From Bacteroidia bacterium (GTDB lineage Bacteria; Bacteroidota; Bacteroidia; J057): a stretch of 64,000 bases of DNA. The DNA lies in contig JAIBAH010000002.1 of the NCBI GenBank assembly GCA_019695295.1, positions 55,216 through 119,215 of the forward strand, in the 5' to 3' direction. The notes under the pieces were generated by a model. It saw only the letters and a list, made by a program, of their open reading frames with translations, did no database searches and was not told where the DNA came from. Positions 18,776-27,515 of this stretch are shown piece by piece. Position 1 is the first letter of the stretch. Every line of letters begins with the position of its first letter. Both the position numbers and the translations under genes were made by a program.

Positions 18776-19180
18776 TTACACAACGTTTTTCGGGGGCTGA
18801 AAAACGACATTTACAACCATACTGTTGAATCCTTTTTCATCTGTAAGAGGGATTTTGTAAGGGATATCAGATACAGTTTCATGTTTACTTTTTAAAGGTG
18901 TTTGAAACTGAAAATCCTTATAAAGAATTAGTGTTTCACTGTGCTGATGCTGAAAAGGAAGGTCATTGTGTTCAGAATCATTCTGAGTATGATTATCATC
19001 AAAATAATGCATATAAACGAAATCCAGCAGTGAAACCGGAGTTTTACTTTCGAGATTATGCTTTTGGTAATGTTTATACAGATTGGGTAACTCCACTACT
19101 TCCCTCCCAAACAGATTGACTGTAAGGAACTGAAAAATCAGTAAAAGAGTGAAGGTAAATTTCATATCCGGAAATTTCAA
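18776..19180 (-). CDS. Small His-rich exported protein heading the metal-efflux gene set
   Basis: 134 residues. A signal peptide (FTFTLLLIFQFLTVNLFG) is followed by a mature part with many His and acidic residues in the middle (HYFDDNHTQNDSEHND, then FQHQHSE). No domain is recognised. Similar short His-rich exported proteins commonly precede CzcCBA-type loci in Bacteroidota; a periplasmic metal-binding role is inferred from composition and context. The ATG at 19180 or the internal ATG six codons later (MKFTFTLL) could be the start; the second gives the tidier signal peptide. It lies 199 bp ahead of the pump gene on the same strand. Confidence 0.65.
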   Translation of the reverse strand: MKFPDMKFTFTLLLIFQFLTVNLFGREVVELPNLYKHYQKHNLESKTPVSLLDFVYMHYFDDNHTQNDSEHNDLPFQHQHSETLILYKDFQFQTPLKSKHETVSDIPYKIPLTDEKGFNSMVVNVVFQPPKNVV

Positions 19181-19259
19181 ATTTATAGTCTAACTGATTC
19201 TTTGTAAAATTGTTTAACGGACTGACTAAAATTAAAGCGGTTTATTTTGTAGAACCCGG

Positions 19260-19313
19260 CTTTGGATTCTTACGGAAAGGAGCATTTTCATGACAGTCAG
19301 TAAGAATCCAAAG
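19260..19313. promoter_or_regulatory. Perfect 14-bp inverted repeat upstream of the metal-efflux genes
   Basis: CTTTGGATTCTTAC (19260-19273) and GTAAGAATCCAAAG (19300-19313) are exact reverse complements separated by 26 nt. On the minus strand the element lies just after the nnr stop (19330) and 80 bp before the His-rich gene. No T-run follows on that strand, so it is a weak candidate for a classical terminator and could equally be an mRNA leader structure or operator for the efflux genes. Confidence 0.55.
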
Positions 19314-19329
19314 TAATTTTTTGATAAAA

Positions 19330-20880
19330 CTAAAGTGCAAAGATGTTCTTATTCCGGAGTTCCTTGAGGCTTTTGGGAAGGCAGAGAATGATATCCGTTG
19401 CAGTAAGGGTTTCATGCTCGCCATAATATTTAAGGTAAACATCTCCTGCAAGTCCGTGCCAGTAAACTCCTGTAATACAGGCTTGTAGTGGGGTTTGTCC
19501 CTGTGCCAGCAATCCCGTTATAATTCCGGTAAGAACATCTCCCATTCCGGCGGTAGCCATTCCCGGATTACCGGTTGTATTAAAATAAGTGTTTCCATCG
19601 GGGCAAATAATGGCAGTGTGAGCACCTTTCAGTACGATATAGACTTTATGCTCTTTGGCATACTGCTGAGCGTCGAGCAGTCTGTACCAGTCGTCTTTGG
19701 ATTTTCCGGTAAGCCTTTCCAGTTCACGGGGATGAGGAGTAAGAATTGCATTGTCCGGAAGTAATTTTTGAGTCTCCACATTATCCGCTATAAGGTTAAT
19801 TGCATCTGCATCCAGCACGACTGAAGGATGATTCTCTTCCATCATCTGTCTGAATACTTCCCTGAGGAAGTTTTGGGTTTCCGGATGAGTTCCTAAGCCC
19901 GGCCCAATTGCAATTGCATTGTACTGACTGAGGTTAAGGTGATTGGGAAAAGTGAGGTATTGTTCATGATCATCTGTAATGACCATGAGTTCAGGGGCTG
20001 ACGTCTGAAGGATATTATAGCCGCATTGAGGCGTCATCATCGTTACTAATCCTGCTCCGGTCTTGATACAGGCTTTTCCTGCCAAAACCGATGCACCGAT
20101 TTTTCCGTGACTACCCGCAGCAATCAAAACATGTCCGTAGTTTCCTTTATGAGAGAATTTTTTTCGGGGTCGAAACTGATTCCGGATAAAATCTTCGGTC
20201 AGATAATAGTAATTGCTTTCAACTTTTTCAAAATAATCCGGATGTAAGCCAATATCCAATACCTTCCATTCTCCCACAAAGACTTCATTCTGAGGCAGGA
20301 AAAAAGCCAGTTTGGGTACCTGAAACGTATAGGTATAATGAGCATGGAGAATTGCGCCGGGTGGAGTAGGGGGGTCTGCAAAAAGCCCGCTCGGCACATC
20401 AATAGCGATACGGGTCTTGCCGGAATGATTGAGGTGTTTTATTACGGATTCAGTGATTTCATCCGGACTTTTGCTTAAGCCTATCCCGAAGATTGCGTCT
20501 ATGATGATTGCATTACTTTCAATTTCAGGAAGTTTGTCTTCATTGTAAATGGGAATAATACTATCCGATTCTTCCAGTAAACGGTAATTTCTGTCACAAT
20601 CCGGACTTAAAGTATCGCTATAAAAGACAACATAAATTTTTACATTTCTTCCCTCTTCTTTGGCTAATCTTCCGATGACGAGGCCGTCTCCTCCATTATT
20701 TCCCATTCCGCAGAAAATATGAAGCGGAGTATTATTCCTCAACTCCTCCTCCCACTTTTCCCTTATTTCATACCAGGTCATAGTGGCAGCCCTTTCCATT
20801 AACTGAAAGGAATGAATCGGTTCATTATCAATTGTGTACTGATCCCATTCCCTGATTTGTTTTACTGTTAAAATTTTCAT
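19330..20880 (-). CDS. nnr: Bifunctional NAD(P)H-hydrate repair enzyme (epimerase + ADP/ATP-dependent dehydratase)
   Basis: 516 residues from the ATG at 20880 (MKILTVKQIREWDQ), which matches the usual family start; an in-frame ATG at 20946 would add 22 unconserved residues. Residues 1 to about 215 are the YjeF N-terminal NAD(P)HX epimerase (CGMGNNGGDGLVIGR, and IDAIFGIGL). The rest is the ribokinase-like dehydratase (AAGSHGKIGASVLAGKA, AIGPGLG, LDADAIN, LTPHPRE, and GNPGMATAGMGDVLTG near the C-terminus). Together they repair hydrated NADH and NADPH formed by damage. Gene is monocistronic by appearance. Confidence 0.94.
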   Translation of the reverse strand: MKILTVKQIREWDQYTIDNEPIHSFQLMERAATMTWYEIREKWEEELRNNTPLHIFCGMGNNGGDGLVIGRLAKEEGRNVKIYVVFYSDTLSPDCDRNYRLLEESDSIIPIYNEDKLPEIESNAIIIDAIFGIGLSKSPDEITESVIKHLNHSGKTRIAIDVPSGLFADPPTPPGAILHAHYTYTFQVPKLAFFLPQNEVFVGEWKVLDIGLHPDYFEKVESNYYYLTEDFIRNQFRPRKKFSHKGNYGHVLIAAGSHGKIGASVLAGKACIKTGAGLVTMMTPQCGYNILQTSAPELMVITDDHEQYLTFPNHLNLSQYNAIAIGPGLGTHPETQNFLREVFRQMMEENHPSVVLDADAINLIADNVETQKLLPDNAILTPHPRELERLTGKSKDDWYRLLDAQQYAKEHKVYIVLKGAHTAIICPDGNTYFNTTGNPGMATAGMGDVLTGIITGLLAQGQTPLQACITGVYWHGLAGDVYLKYYGEHETLTATDIILCLPKSLKELRNKNIFAL

Positions 20881-20961
20881 AAAATAATTATGGTTGTTTG
20901 ATATTGGATAAAATATAATTTCTGCTGACTCCAGGTCTTGTTTCAAAATTTATTTACTGTA

Positions 20962-20969
20962 CAAATATA
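20962..20969 (-). promoter_or_regulatory. -7 box upstream of nnr
   Basis: Minus strand reads TATATTTG, a full match to TAnnTTTG, giving a leader of about 75 nt to the ATG at 20880. No TTG at the right distance is apparent. Confidence 0.4.
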
Positions 20970-21475
20970 GAAGTTTCTGAATTCATATACATTATTCATA
21001 AAAAAAAAATAATGGATTCTTGGGTATTTTTGCACGGTTTGTAAAAAAATAAGAATGGTGGCATGTTCGAATTAAATTCCCGCATAACTCCAAAGTACCT
21101 TTCGTTTGATTTTGCTCCTTTTTGTTTTCAGGATTTTTTTTATTATCTGAAAATTATGATTTTGCAAACTAACAAGGATGTCAAAGGGATGAATTTTCTT
21201 AATCTTAATTTACTTCTCAAATGCAAAATACATAAGATTAACAAGTTTTATATCCGGAATTTAATTCTTCTACAAAGGTTTATATGATATACATCGAAAG
21301 CTGAACATAATATGTGATTTTTTTATTGACATTTTTTCTATACCCTAAATAGCTTATTTTTGTCGTGTACTAAAAAAATGCTCTTAAATCAGTCAGGAAA
21401 AGGTTATTATATTTATAACATCGAAGTATTGTGAGATAATTAAAAAATAAATTTTACGGAAGTTTAAAAAAAATC
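20970..21475. other. AT-rich intergenic region before the chitinase gene
   Basis: No convincing gene. A 74-codon ORF at 21063-21287 has a composition driven by AT-richness (long runs of F, L, I, K, N) and no domain, so I do not call it. Two TATTTTTG boxes (21025-21032, 21355-21362) match the -7 consensus on the plus strand but lack well-spaced -33 partners. Confidence 0.4.
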
Positions 21476-21483
21476 TACTTTTG
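21476..21483 (+). promoter_or_regulatory. -7 box upstream of the chitinase gene
   Basis: TACTTTTG matches TAnnTTTG and lies 52 bp before the ATG at 21536. The -33 region is AT-only, so an activator may be needed. Confidence 0.4.
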
Positions 21484-21535
21484 CAATTTCAAAAAAATAT
21501 GATTTTCAGGACTGATTAAGTTAATATTATATCTC

Positions 21536-23041
21536 ATGAACTCAAAAAAAATTTTATTGATTTTTCTTCAGATTTTGCCTTTGTTGAGTATAGCTCAACA
21601 ACCCCCTTGCCGCGAAGTAGTAGGTTATTATGCCGGGTGGCAATGGTATGACAGAAATAAGCTCATGAATCCTCAGAGCGTACCTTATAGTAAATATACG
21701 GTTTTAACTTATGCTTTCTTTCAGCCTCAGCCTGACGGAACCATTAAGATTTCTGATCCGTGGGGGGATAAAAATCAGCTTTTGGGGCCTATCAACTGGT
21801 CAACTGCTCCTGCTGGATATGATACACAATATGACTTTGGGAATGCAGCCTATCATCAGCCCAATCAGAAGCTGAGCGATTATGCACATCAGGGTGGTTG
21901 CAAACTGATGGTTTCCGTAGGGGGATGGACTTATTCCACCCACTTTCCCGCTATTGCTGCAAGTCCTTCATTAAGAGCTACTTTTGCCCATGATTGTAAT
22001 TCAATGGTTAAACTTTACGGTCTTGACGGAATAGACATAGACTGGGAATATCCGGGTACAGCAACCGATAAGCAAAACTATACGATTCTCCTGCAGCAGT
22101 TGAGAGACTCTCTGGATGCTATTGAACCTCAAATGGGAAGAGAACTTATGCTGACAATTGCAGCGGGTGCTTCTCCTTCTCATATTTCTTATGTAGAATG
22201 GAATAATGTAATGAGTATTCTGGATTTTGTGAATATGATGACGTATGATTTTTATGGTACCTGGGATAACTTTACCAACCACAATGCACCTTTAAATCCG
22301 GTTACAAGCGGTGCTCAGCCCGGATTCAGCTGCTCAGAAGCTGTGAACAACCTCCTCGCTCAGGGAGTACCTGCTGATAAAATTACGATGGGGGTGGCTT
22401 TTTACGGTCGTTCGCAGATGACACCCGGAGCCCCTGATGTTTATGTGACAAGTACCGGACAGGCTGATAACGGGCATTTCGGGGCAGATGAGGGAACTCC
22501 TTTATATTATAATATCATGTCGGTAATAGATGAGTTTGATTATCACTGGGATAATAATGCGCAGGTACCCTACCTTACAGGGAAAACCACAAATTCGTTT
22601 GTCTCCTATGATGACGAAACTTCGATTGAATTAAAAGCCGCTTTTATTAATACAAAAGCCCTCAGAGGGGCAATTATCTGGGAAATTTCCGGTGATTATA
22701 TAGAAAATACTGCCAATCCCGGTACAATCGCTTCGACCCCTCTGATTGACAGGTTAAACTATACCTTTTGTAACGGAAATGTTGGAATTCCGGAGCCTGA
22801 TATATTAAAGGTTAAGGTTTATCCCAATCCCGTGAGTCAAAAAACCGGTATCTTTCTGAAAGAGGAAGTAAAAGAAAAATTAGTAGTGACGTTGTTCGAC
22901 TTAAATGGTAATATCCTTATTCAGGATAATTTTGAAGGGAAAGACTACTATATTCTTGATATGAATGAAATTTCGCAGGGGATTTATTTCCTGAAAATCG
23001 AAGCGGGGGATAAAACTTATACTGAAAAACTGATAAAATAG
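21536..23041 (+). CDS. GH18 chitinase exported by the type IX secretion system
   Basis: 501 residues. The signal peptide ends near SIAQQ. A GH18 TIM barrel follows: VVGYYAGWQWYDRN at the first strand, SVGGWTYS at the third, and the catalytic DxxDxDxE motif as DGIDIDWE (about residues 164-171), then MTYDFYGTWD and IIWEISGD. The final 75 residues (from KVYPNPVSQ to the terminal YTEKLIK) are a type A T9SS sorting domain, so the enzyme is probably released or anchored at the surface. No chitin-binding module is apparent. It is monocistronic, with a -7 box upstream and a hairpin downstream. Endo- or exo-mode cannot be decided. Confidence 0.93.
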   Translation: MNSKKILLIFLQILPLLSIAQQPPCREVVGYYAGWQWYDRNKLMNPQSVPYSKYTVLTYAFFQPQPDGTIKISDPWGDKNQLLGPINWSTAPAGYDTQYDFGNAAYHQPNQKLSDYAHQGGCKLMVSVGGWTYSTHFPAIAASPSLRATFAHDCNSMVKLYGLDGIDIDWEYPGTATDKQNYTILLQQLRDSLDAIEPQMGRELMLTIAAGASPSHISYVEWNNVMSILDFVNMMTYDFYGTWDNFTNHNAPLNPVTSGAQPGFSCSEAVNNLLAQGVPADKITMGVAFYGRSQMTPGAPDVYVTSTGQADNGHFGADEGTPLYYNIMSVIDEFDYHWDNNAQVPYLTGKTTNSFVSYDDETSIELKAAFINTKALRGAIIWEISGDYIENTANPGTIASTPLIDRLNYTFCNGNVGIPEPDILKVKVYPNPVSQKTGIFLKEEVKEKLVVTLFDLNGNILIQDNFEGKDYYILDMNEISQGIYFLKIEAGDKTYTEKLIK

Positions 23042-23087
23042 AAGAAGCCAATGTTCAGTATGAAACCTGTAATGGACTGAAGATTGT

Positions 23088-23124
23088 ACAAACGGAGAAT
23101 TCTGTATGAGGATTCTCCCTTTGT
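23088..23124 (+). terminator. Hairpin after the chitinase gene
   Basis: ACAAACGGAGAAT (23088-23100) pairs with ATTCTCCCTTTGT (23112-23124) with one C/C mismatch and an 11-nt loop. The T-run that follows is displaced by about 11 nt, so termination efficiency is uncertain. Confidence 0.55.
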
Positions 23125-23185
23125 CAAACAAAATCTTTTTAAGATTAGTTAAAGATTTCGATTAAACAATGCTAATTACTAAAAT

Positions 23186-24310
23186 ATGATTCCATTTAAT
23201 AAACCTTATTTATCCGGAAATGAACTGGAATACATCAAAGAATCTGTGATGTCAGGCAAAATATCCGGCGACGGGGTTTTTACTAAAAAATGTCACCGCT
23301 TTTTTGAGGAAAAATACTCTTTCCCTAAAGTGTTGCTTACCACATCCTGTACGGATGCACTCGAACTCTCAGCACTTTTGCTGGAAATAAAGCCCGGAGA
23401 TGAAGTGATTATGCCTTCCTATACCTTTGTTTCTACTGCTAATGCCTTTGCTCTAAGGGGGGCTACAATCCGGTTTATTGACAGTAATCCTGATAATCCG
23501 AATATGGATGTATCTCAGATAGAGCCGCTCATTAATGAGAATACCAAAGTCATTGTAGTTATGCATTATGCCGGGATTGCCTGTGAAATGGATACCGTGA
23601 TGGCACTGGCTGATAAGTATAATCTTTACGTAGTAGAAGACGCTGCTCAGGCGATTGACAGTTTTTATAAAGGAAAACCTTTGGGGGGAATTGGACATTT
23701 AGGGGCATTTTCCTTTCATGAAACCAAAAATATCATTTCCGGTGAAGGAGGACTGATTACCGTAAACGATTCCCGTTTTTCGCTCAGAAGTGAAATTATT
23801 CGGGAAAAAGGGACCAATCGTTCCGCTTTTTTCAGGGGGGAAGTTGATAAATACGGGTGGGTTGAGGCCGGTTCGTCCTTTTTGCCTTCCGATATTATTG
23901 CCGCTTTTCTGGCGGCTCAGCTGGAAAATCTGGATGCGATACAACAGAGACGCAAATCGATATGGCAACAATACTGGGACGGGCTTAGCCGCCTTCAGGA
24001 AGCAGGAAAAATCAGACTACCTCATATTCCGGATTATGCTACCAATAATGCACACATGTTTTATATTATTTGTACAAATCTGGAGGAAAGAACCGGTTTA
24101 ATTCAGCATTTGAAGCAGAATAACATTCATGCGGTATTCCATTACCTTTCCCTGCATTCCTCCCCTTATTTTCAGGAAAAGCATGATGGAAGACCACTGC
24201 CGTTAACAGATTATTATACAGATACTTTATTAAGATTACCGCTTTATTACGAACTTACGGATGAGCAGGTTCAGTATATAATTCATCATATTTTGCAGTA
24301 TTTTGAATAG
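23186..24310 (+). CDS. rffA: dTDP-4-amino-4,6-dideoxygalactose transaminase family, PLP-dependent sugar aminotransferase
   Basis: 374 residues. The DegT/DnrJ/EryC1/WecE fold is clear: IPFNKPYLSGNEL at the start, TTSCTDALEL for PLP phosphate binding, EDAAQAI with the PLP-contacting Asp, and the Schiff-base lysine in FHETKN (about residue 183). Length and the FHETKN motif match WecE/RffA, which makes dTDP-Fuc4N from glutamate and a 4-keto sugar; related enzymes use other keto sugars. It lies at the left edge of the polysaccharide genes but is separated from them by a strong hairpin. The nucleotide-sugar dehydratases that would make its substrate are not in the window. Confidence 0.87.
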   Translation: MIPFNKPYLSGNELEYIKESVMSGKISGDGVFTKKCHRFFEEKYSFPKVLLTTSCTDALELSALLLEIKPGDEVIMPSYTFVSTANAFALRGATIRFIDSNPDNPNMDVSQIEPLINENTKVIVVMHYAGIACEMDTVMALADKYNLYVVEDAAQAIDSFYKGKPLGGIGHLGAFSFHETKNIISGEGGLITVNDSRFSLRSEIIREKGTNRSAFFRGEVDKYGWVEAGSSFLPSDIIAAFLAAQLENLDAIQQRRKSIWQQYWDGLSRLQEAGKIRLPHIPDYATNNAHMFYIICTNLEERTGLIQHLKQNNIHAVFHYLSLHSSPYFQEKHDGRPLPLTDYYTDTLLRLPLYYELTDEQVQYIIHHILQYFE

Positions 24311-24392
24311 GAGGAAAAGTAAAATATAATTTCTGTTTCCGAAAAATATAGAGATTTTATTTTAAAATACTGTGAAAAGTGGAAAAACTATG

Positions 24393-24436
24393 TAAATTTG
24401 CCTCCGTTTTGTAAACGGAGGCAAATTTATTTTTTA
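24393..24436 (+). terminator. 17-bp perfect hairpin between rffA and the acyltransferase gene
   Basis: TAAATTTGCCTCCGTTT (24393-24409) and AAACGGAGGCAAATTTA (24413-24429) form a perfect 17-bp stem with a 3-nt loop, followed by a T-rich run. It is a strong intrinsic terminator in the plus direction. It ends only 12 nt before the acyltransferase ATG at 24442. Its left arm starts with TAAATTTG, which also fits the -7 promoter consensus. Confidence 0.85.
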
Positions 24437-24441
24437 TCTGA

Positions 24442-25593
24442 ATGGACAAAATATACTTCAAAGGACTTAATGAACTGCGCGCATTTGCTGCCTTAGGGGT
24501 TGTTTGGCATCATATAGAATTATATAAATTCAGGGCAAACGAAGCCACGCTTTCCAATACTCCTCTAAAATATCTGATAGAACATCTTGGAAAAAACGGG
24601 GTTTATCTCTTCTTTGTACTGAGTGGCTTTTTAATTACCTATCTGCTTCTGGCTGAAATTGCCAAAAAGGGAGAAGTAAGTTTAAAAAAGTTTTATGTCC
24701 GTCGTATTTTAAGAATCTGGCCGATTTATTATGCGGTGATTTTATTCGCCTTTTTTGCATTGCCCTATATCGGATTAAACTTTTCGCTGTTTGAAGGTGA
24801 AACTTATTACAGGGGCTTAATGGAAAATATTGACAAGCATTTCTGGCTGACTTTTTTCTTTTTCTTTTTCTTTATGCCCAATGCAATATACGGCATCACC
24901 CCGGTAGCCGGAGCTACTCAGGCCTGGTCTGTAGGGGTTGAAGAACAATTTTATTTAATCTGGCCTTTCATCATCAATCAGTTCAGACAAAAAGCAATTT
25001 ATGTCCTGATGGGAATTGTGGTGGTGGTTGCTGTCAGCAGGGAGCTCATTCCGTATGTACCCCTGAATCGGATTATGCCTGATATTGCAGCAAGGGTTAT
25101 CCGTAGTTTTATCGTATCATTCAAAATTGACCTGATGGCAATCGGCGGAATTGGGGCTTTTCTTTATTTTCAAAAAAACGAAACACTCATGAAGTGGCTG
25201 GATAAGCCGATTTTGATATGGGGAAATATCATTTTGATTTTAATTCTTTTGGCTTTTCAGTCTTATATTCTGTTATTGGCGGTGTGTTTTCTTATATTGA
25301 TTCTGTCAGTAATTACCGGAAAACTGAATATTTACAATAAGACACTGTCTTTTTTGGGGGTAATTTCGTATGGTATGTATATGGTTCACCCTATAGTGAT
25401 GTTTTTCTGCTTTGCAATTCTGCATAAGTCAGGTGTTAAAAATGTTGTATTATATAATGTATTAGCTTATACAATGGTAGTTGGATTCACGATACTGATA
25501 AGTCATCTTTCCTATCAATATTTTGAATCCTATTTCCTTAAATTTAAGGATAAATTTGCTGTAATTTTAAGTACCAACAAACAAAGTGATTAA
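24442..25593 (+). CDS. Acyltransferase 3 family membrane protein (OafA/NdvD/WecH-like sugar O-acyltransferase)
   Basis: 383 residues with about 10 membrane helices. The N-terminal signature LRAFAALGVVWHHIE carries the family histidine; FVLSGFLITYLL and FYVRRILRIWPIYY are further family motifs, as is the VGVEEQFYLIWPF segment (about residues 165-180). Members transfer acetyl or succinyl groups onto surface glycans across the inner membrane. Context at the start of a polysaccharide operon fits O-antigen or exopolysaccharide acetylation. The next gene starts 21 bp downstream. Confidence 0.92.
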   Translation: MDKIYFKGLNELRAFAALGVVWHHIELYKFRANEATLSNTPLKYLIEHLGKNGVYLFFVLSGFLITYLLLAEIAKKGEVSLKKFYVRRILRIWPIYYAVILFAFFALPYIGLNFSLFEGETYYRGLMENIDKHFWLTFFFFFFFMPNAIYGITPVAGATQAWSVGVEEQFYLIWPFIINQFRQKAIYVLMGIVVVVAVSRELIPYVPLNRIMPDIAARVIRSFIVSFKIDLMAIGGIGAFLYFQKNETLMKWLDKPILIWGNIILILILLAFQSYILLLAVCFLILILSVITGKLNIYNKTLSFLGVISYGMYMVHPIVMFFCFAILHKSGVKNVVLYNVLAYTMVVGFTILISHLSYQYFESYFLKFKDKFAVILSTNKQSD

Positions 25594-25614
25594 CTCTTAA
25601 ATTAAAACAATTTT

Positions 25615-27510
25615 ATGAAATGGATTTTTAACAAAGTTTTAATGTCATACGACAAAAAAATTGAAGGAACAGGAATGGCATTGTTCCGAATATTTTTTGG
25701 ATTATTGATGATGGCAGAAGTAACGGAAGTGGATTATTTTAGAGAATTGAATTATTCTGATATTCCATTTATCGGAAATCAACTCGTGAATTTTCATTAT
25801 TTTTTATTTGCATGGCAAATTGTTCTTGTATTTTTTATATTTGGATTATTTACAAGAACCACCTCTATTCTGAACTATCTTTTCGGGCTAGTTGTATTTA
25901 GTGTCTTCCATAAGTTTGAATATCATCTGGATTATGCACTTACAGGCCTAAGTTTTTTAGCCATGATTTCCCCAATGGCAAAAACCTATTCATTAGATAA
26001 CCTGCTGTTGAAACTAAAATACTCAAAATCGGGTATTGACTTTAAGCCGGATACAAAGATACCTCAGCTTTATTATATCATTTTTATGTTTGTAGGGATA
26101 GCAATTATCTATTTTGATTCTATTTTTTACAAACTCGCAACGCCCATGTGGAGAAATGGCTACGGCTTATGGCTTCCGGCTTCTTTGCCTGAAAATACGT
26201 GGCTGGATTTATCTTTTATCCTGAATATAAAACCACTTGCTATGGGAATGGGATTCCTGACGCTGGTTTTCGAGGCGGTATTTCTCTTTACTTTCTTTTT
26301 GAAAAAATGGAGATTGCCTTTGTTTATTGTAGGGCTGGGCTTACATATCGGAATTGTCATTGCCTTCCCGATTCCCTGGTTTGGATTGGGGGTGGTATTT
26401 TTGTATATTTTATTGCTTCCTGTGGGTTTATGGGATAAACTTACTAAGTTTTTACAGTTCAAGTCTCCAAAACTCACTGTTTTTTACAATCCGGATTGCC
26501 CGCTTAGTAACCGGGTAAGACTTTTTATCAAACATATTGATGCATTTAATGCAATCCGGTTTGAGAAGGCTGAAAATGCGAGTCAATACAAGCAGTTGGA
26601 GAATGTTACCGAACAGGAATTGACAGAAGGTGTTTATAGTATTGATAATAAGGGAAATGTATATAATGGATTGAAGACTTACCGCAAAGCAATGCTTTCT
26701 CAGTGGCTCCTTTGGCCTGTAGGGATTTTGCTTTATATTCCGGGTATTTTCCACCTGAAGAACGCTTTTTACAAATCCATTACAGCCAATAAAGAAAATA
26801 TACCCTGTACAGAAAGTAATTACAATTTAGGGTTTGCCTCAGGGCCGGTAAATTATGATAATCTGAGACTTACAAGTAACTTAACCTGGAGAAAATTAAA
26901 AGTGAATCTGCTTTACGCTTTTTGTGTATTTGTATTACTGAATCAGTTACTGCTGATAGGCTGGCGTTCTATTGCCTTTCAGGAGGTAAGAGAGATTCCT
27001 GCTGTCAAAAATTTTATAGAGAAGTCTTTTCCTTCCAAGCTTATCAGCTTTCATCTCTTAAACGGACAAAAGTTCTTAGGACTTACCAGTCACCCTGTAT
27101 TCATGGATGTAGTACACTTTAATGGATACAATCACATCATAGCGGTCGTTTATAAAGATCAGAATGGCAAAGAAACGTACCTTCCCATGATTAATGAAAA
27201 AGGACAGGCAGGATATTACGCCTTTGGCAGAAGATGGGTAAACTGGACCTTCCGTACCAATGGCAAAGACATTGATCAGGAAGCGTTGAAGTATGGGCTT
27301 ATGCGTTATACAGCTTTCTGGATAGGAAAACATAACAAAAGCTTTGATAATACTACTTTATACATTAAAGTAAAAAAAATAGACACCCCGCATGGGTGGG
27401 AATATAACTTCCTGAGAAAGCAAATGGCTAAACCCTGGATGGATGCCGGTACTGTGGAGTGGAAAAACAAAGTATTTACTGCCAATATTCCGGAAATAGA
27501 GTCGCTTTAG
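25615..27510 (+). CDS. HTTM-like membrane domain fused to a DCC (DUF393) thioredoxin-like domain
   Basis: 631 residues. Residues 1 to about 280 are a polytopic membrane region resembling the HTTM/vitamin-K-dependent gamma-carboxylase-like family (GLFTRTTSILN, then FEYHLDYALTG). Residues about 283-385 match DCC/DUF393: TVFYNPDCPLSNRVRLF and a Y-R-K-A core; the usual CxxC appears as CPLS, so only the first Cys remains. A further helix near 435-450 precedes an extracytoplasmic domain of about 170 residues. It lies between acyltransferase and O-antigen ligase genes, so a role in envelope glycan processing or thiol chemistry is possible, but the function is unknown. Confidence 0.7.
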   Translation: MKWIFNKVLMSYDKKIEGTGMALFRIFFGLLMMAEVTEVDYFRELNYSDIPFIGNQLVNFHYFLFAWQIVLVFFIFGLFTRTTSILNYLFGLVVFSVFHKFEYHLDYALTGLSFLAMISPMAKTYSLDNLLLKLKYSKSGIDFKPDTKIPQLYYIIFMFVGIAIIYFDSIFYKLATPMWRNGYGLWLPASLPENTWLDLSFILNIKPLAMGMGFLTLVFEAVFLFTFFLKKWRLPLFIVGLGLHIGIVIAFPIPWFGLGVVFLYILLLPVGLWDKLTKFLQFKSPKLTVFYNPDCPLSNRVRLFIKHIDAFNAIRFEKAENASQYKQLENVTEQELTEGVYSIDNKGNVYNGLKTYRKAMLSQWLLWPVGILLYIPGIFHLKNAFYKSITANKENIPCTESNYNLGFASGPVNYDNLRLTSNLTWRKLKVNLLYAFCVFVLLNQLLLIGWRSIAFQEVREIPAVKNFIEKSFPSKLISFHLLNGQKFLGLTSHPVFMDVVHFNGYNHIIAVVYKDQNGKETYLPMINEKGQAGYYAFGRRWVNWTFRTNGKDIDQEALKYGLMRYTAFWIGKHNKSFDNTTLYIKVKKIDTPHGWEYNFLRKQMAKPWMDAGTVEWKNKVFTANIPEIESL

Positions 27511-27515
27511 GATAT

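Noticed and set aside
18693..18800. 35-codon plus-strand ORF (basic peptide, MKHKSKPAYMK start) between the pump and His-rich genes
   Set aside because: Overlaps the end of the His-rich gene on the other strand and has no promoter; too short and isolated to support.
21063..21287. 74-codon ORF in the gap before the chitinase gene
   Set aside because: Although a TATTTTTG box lies 30 bp upstream, the translation has no domain and the biased residue content of random AT-rich sequence.
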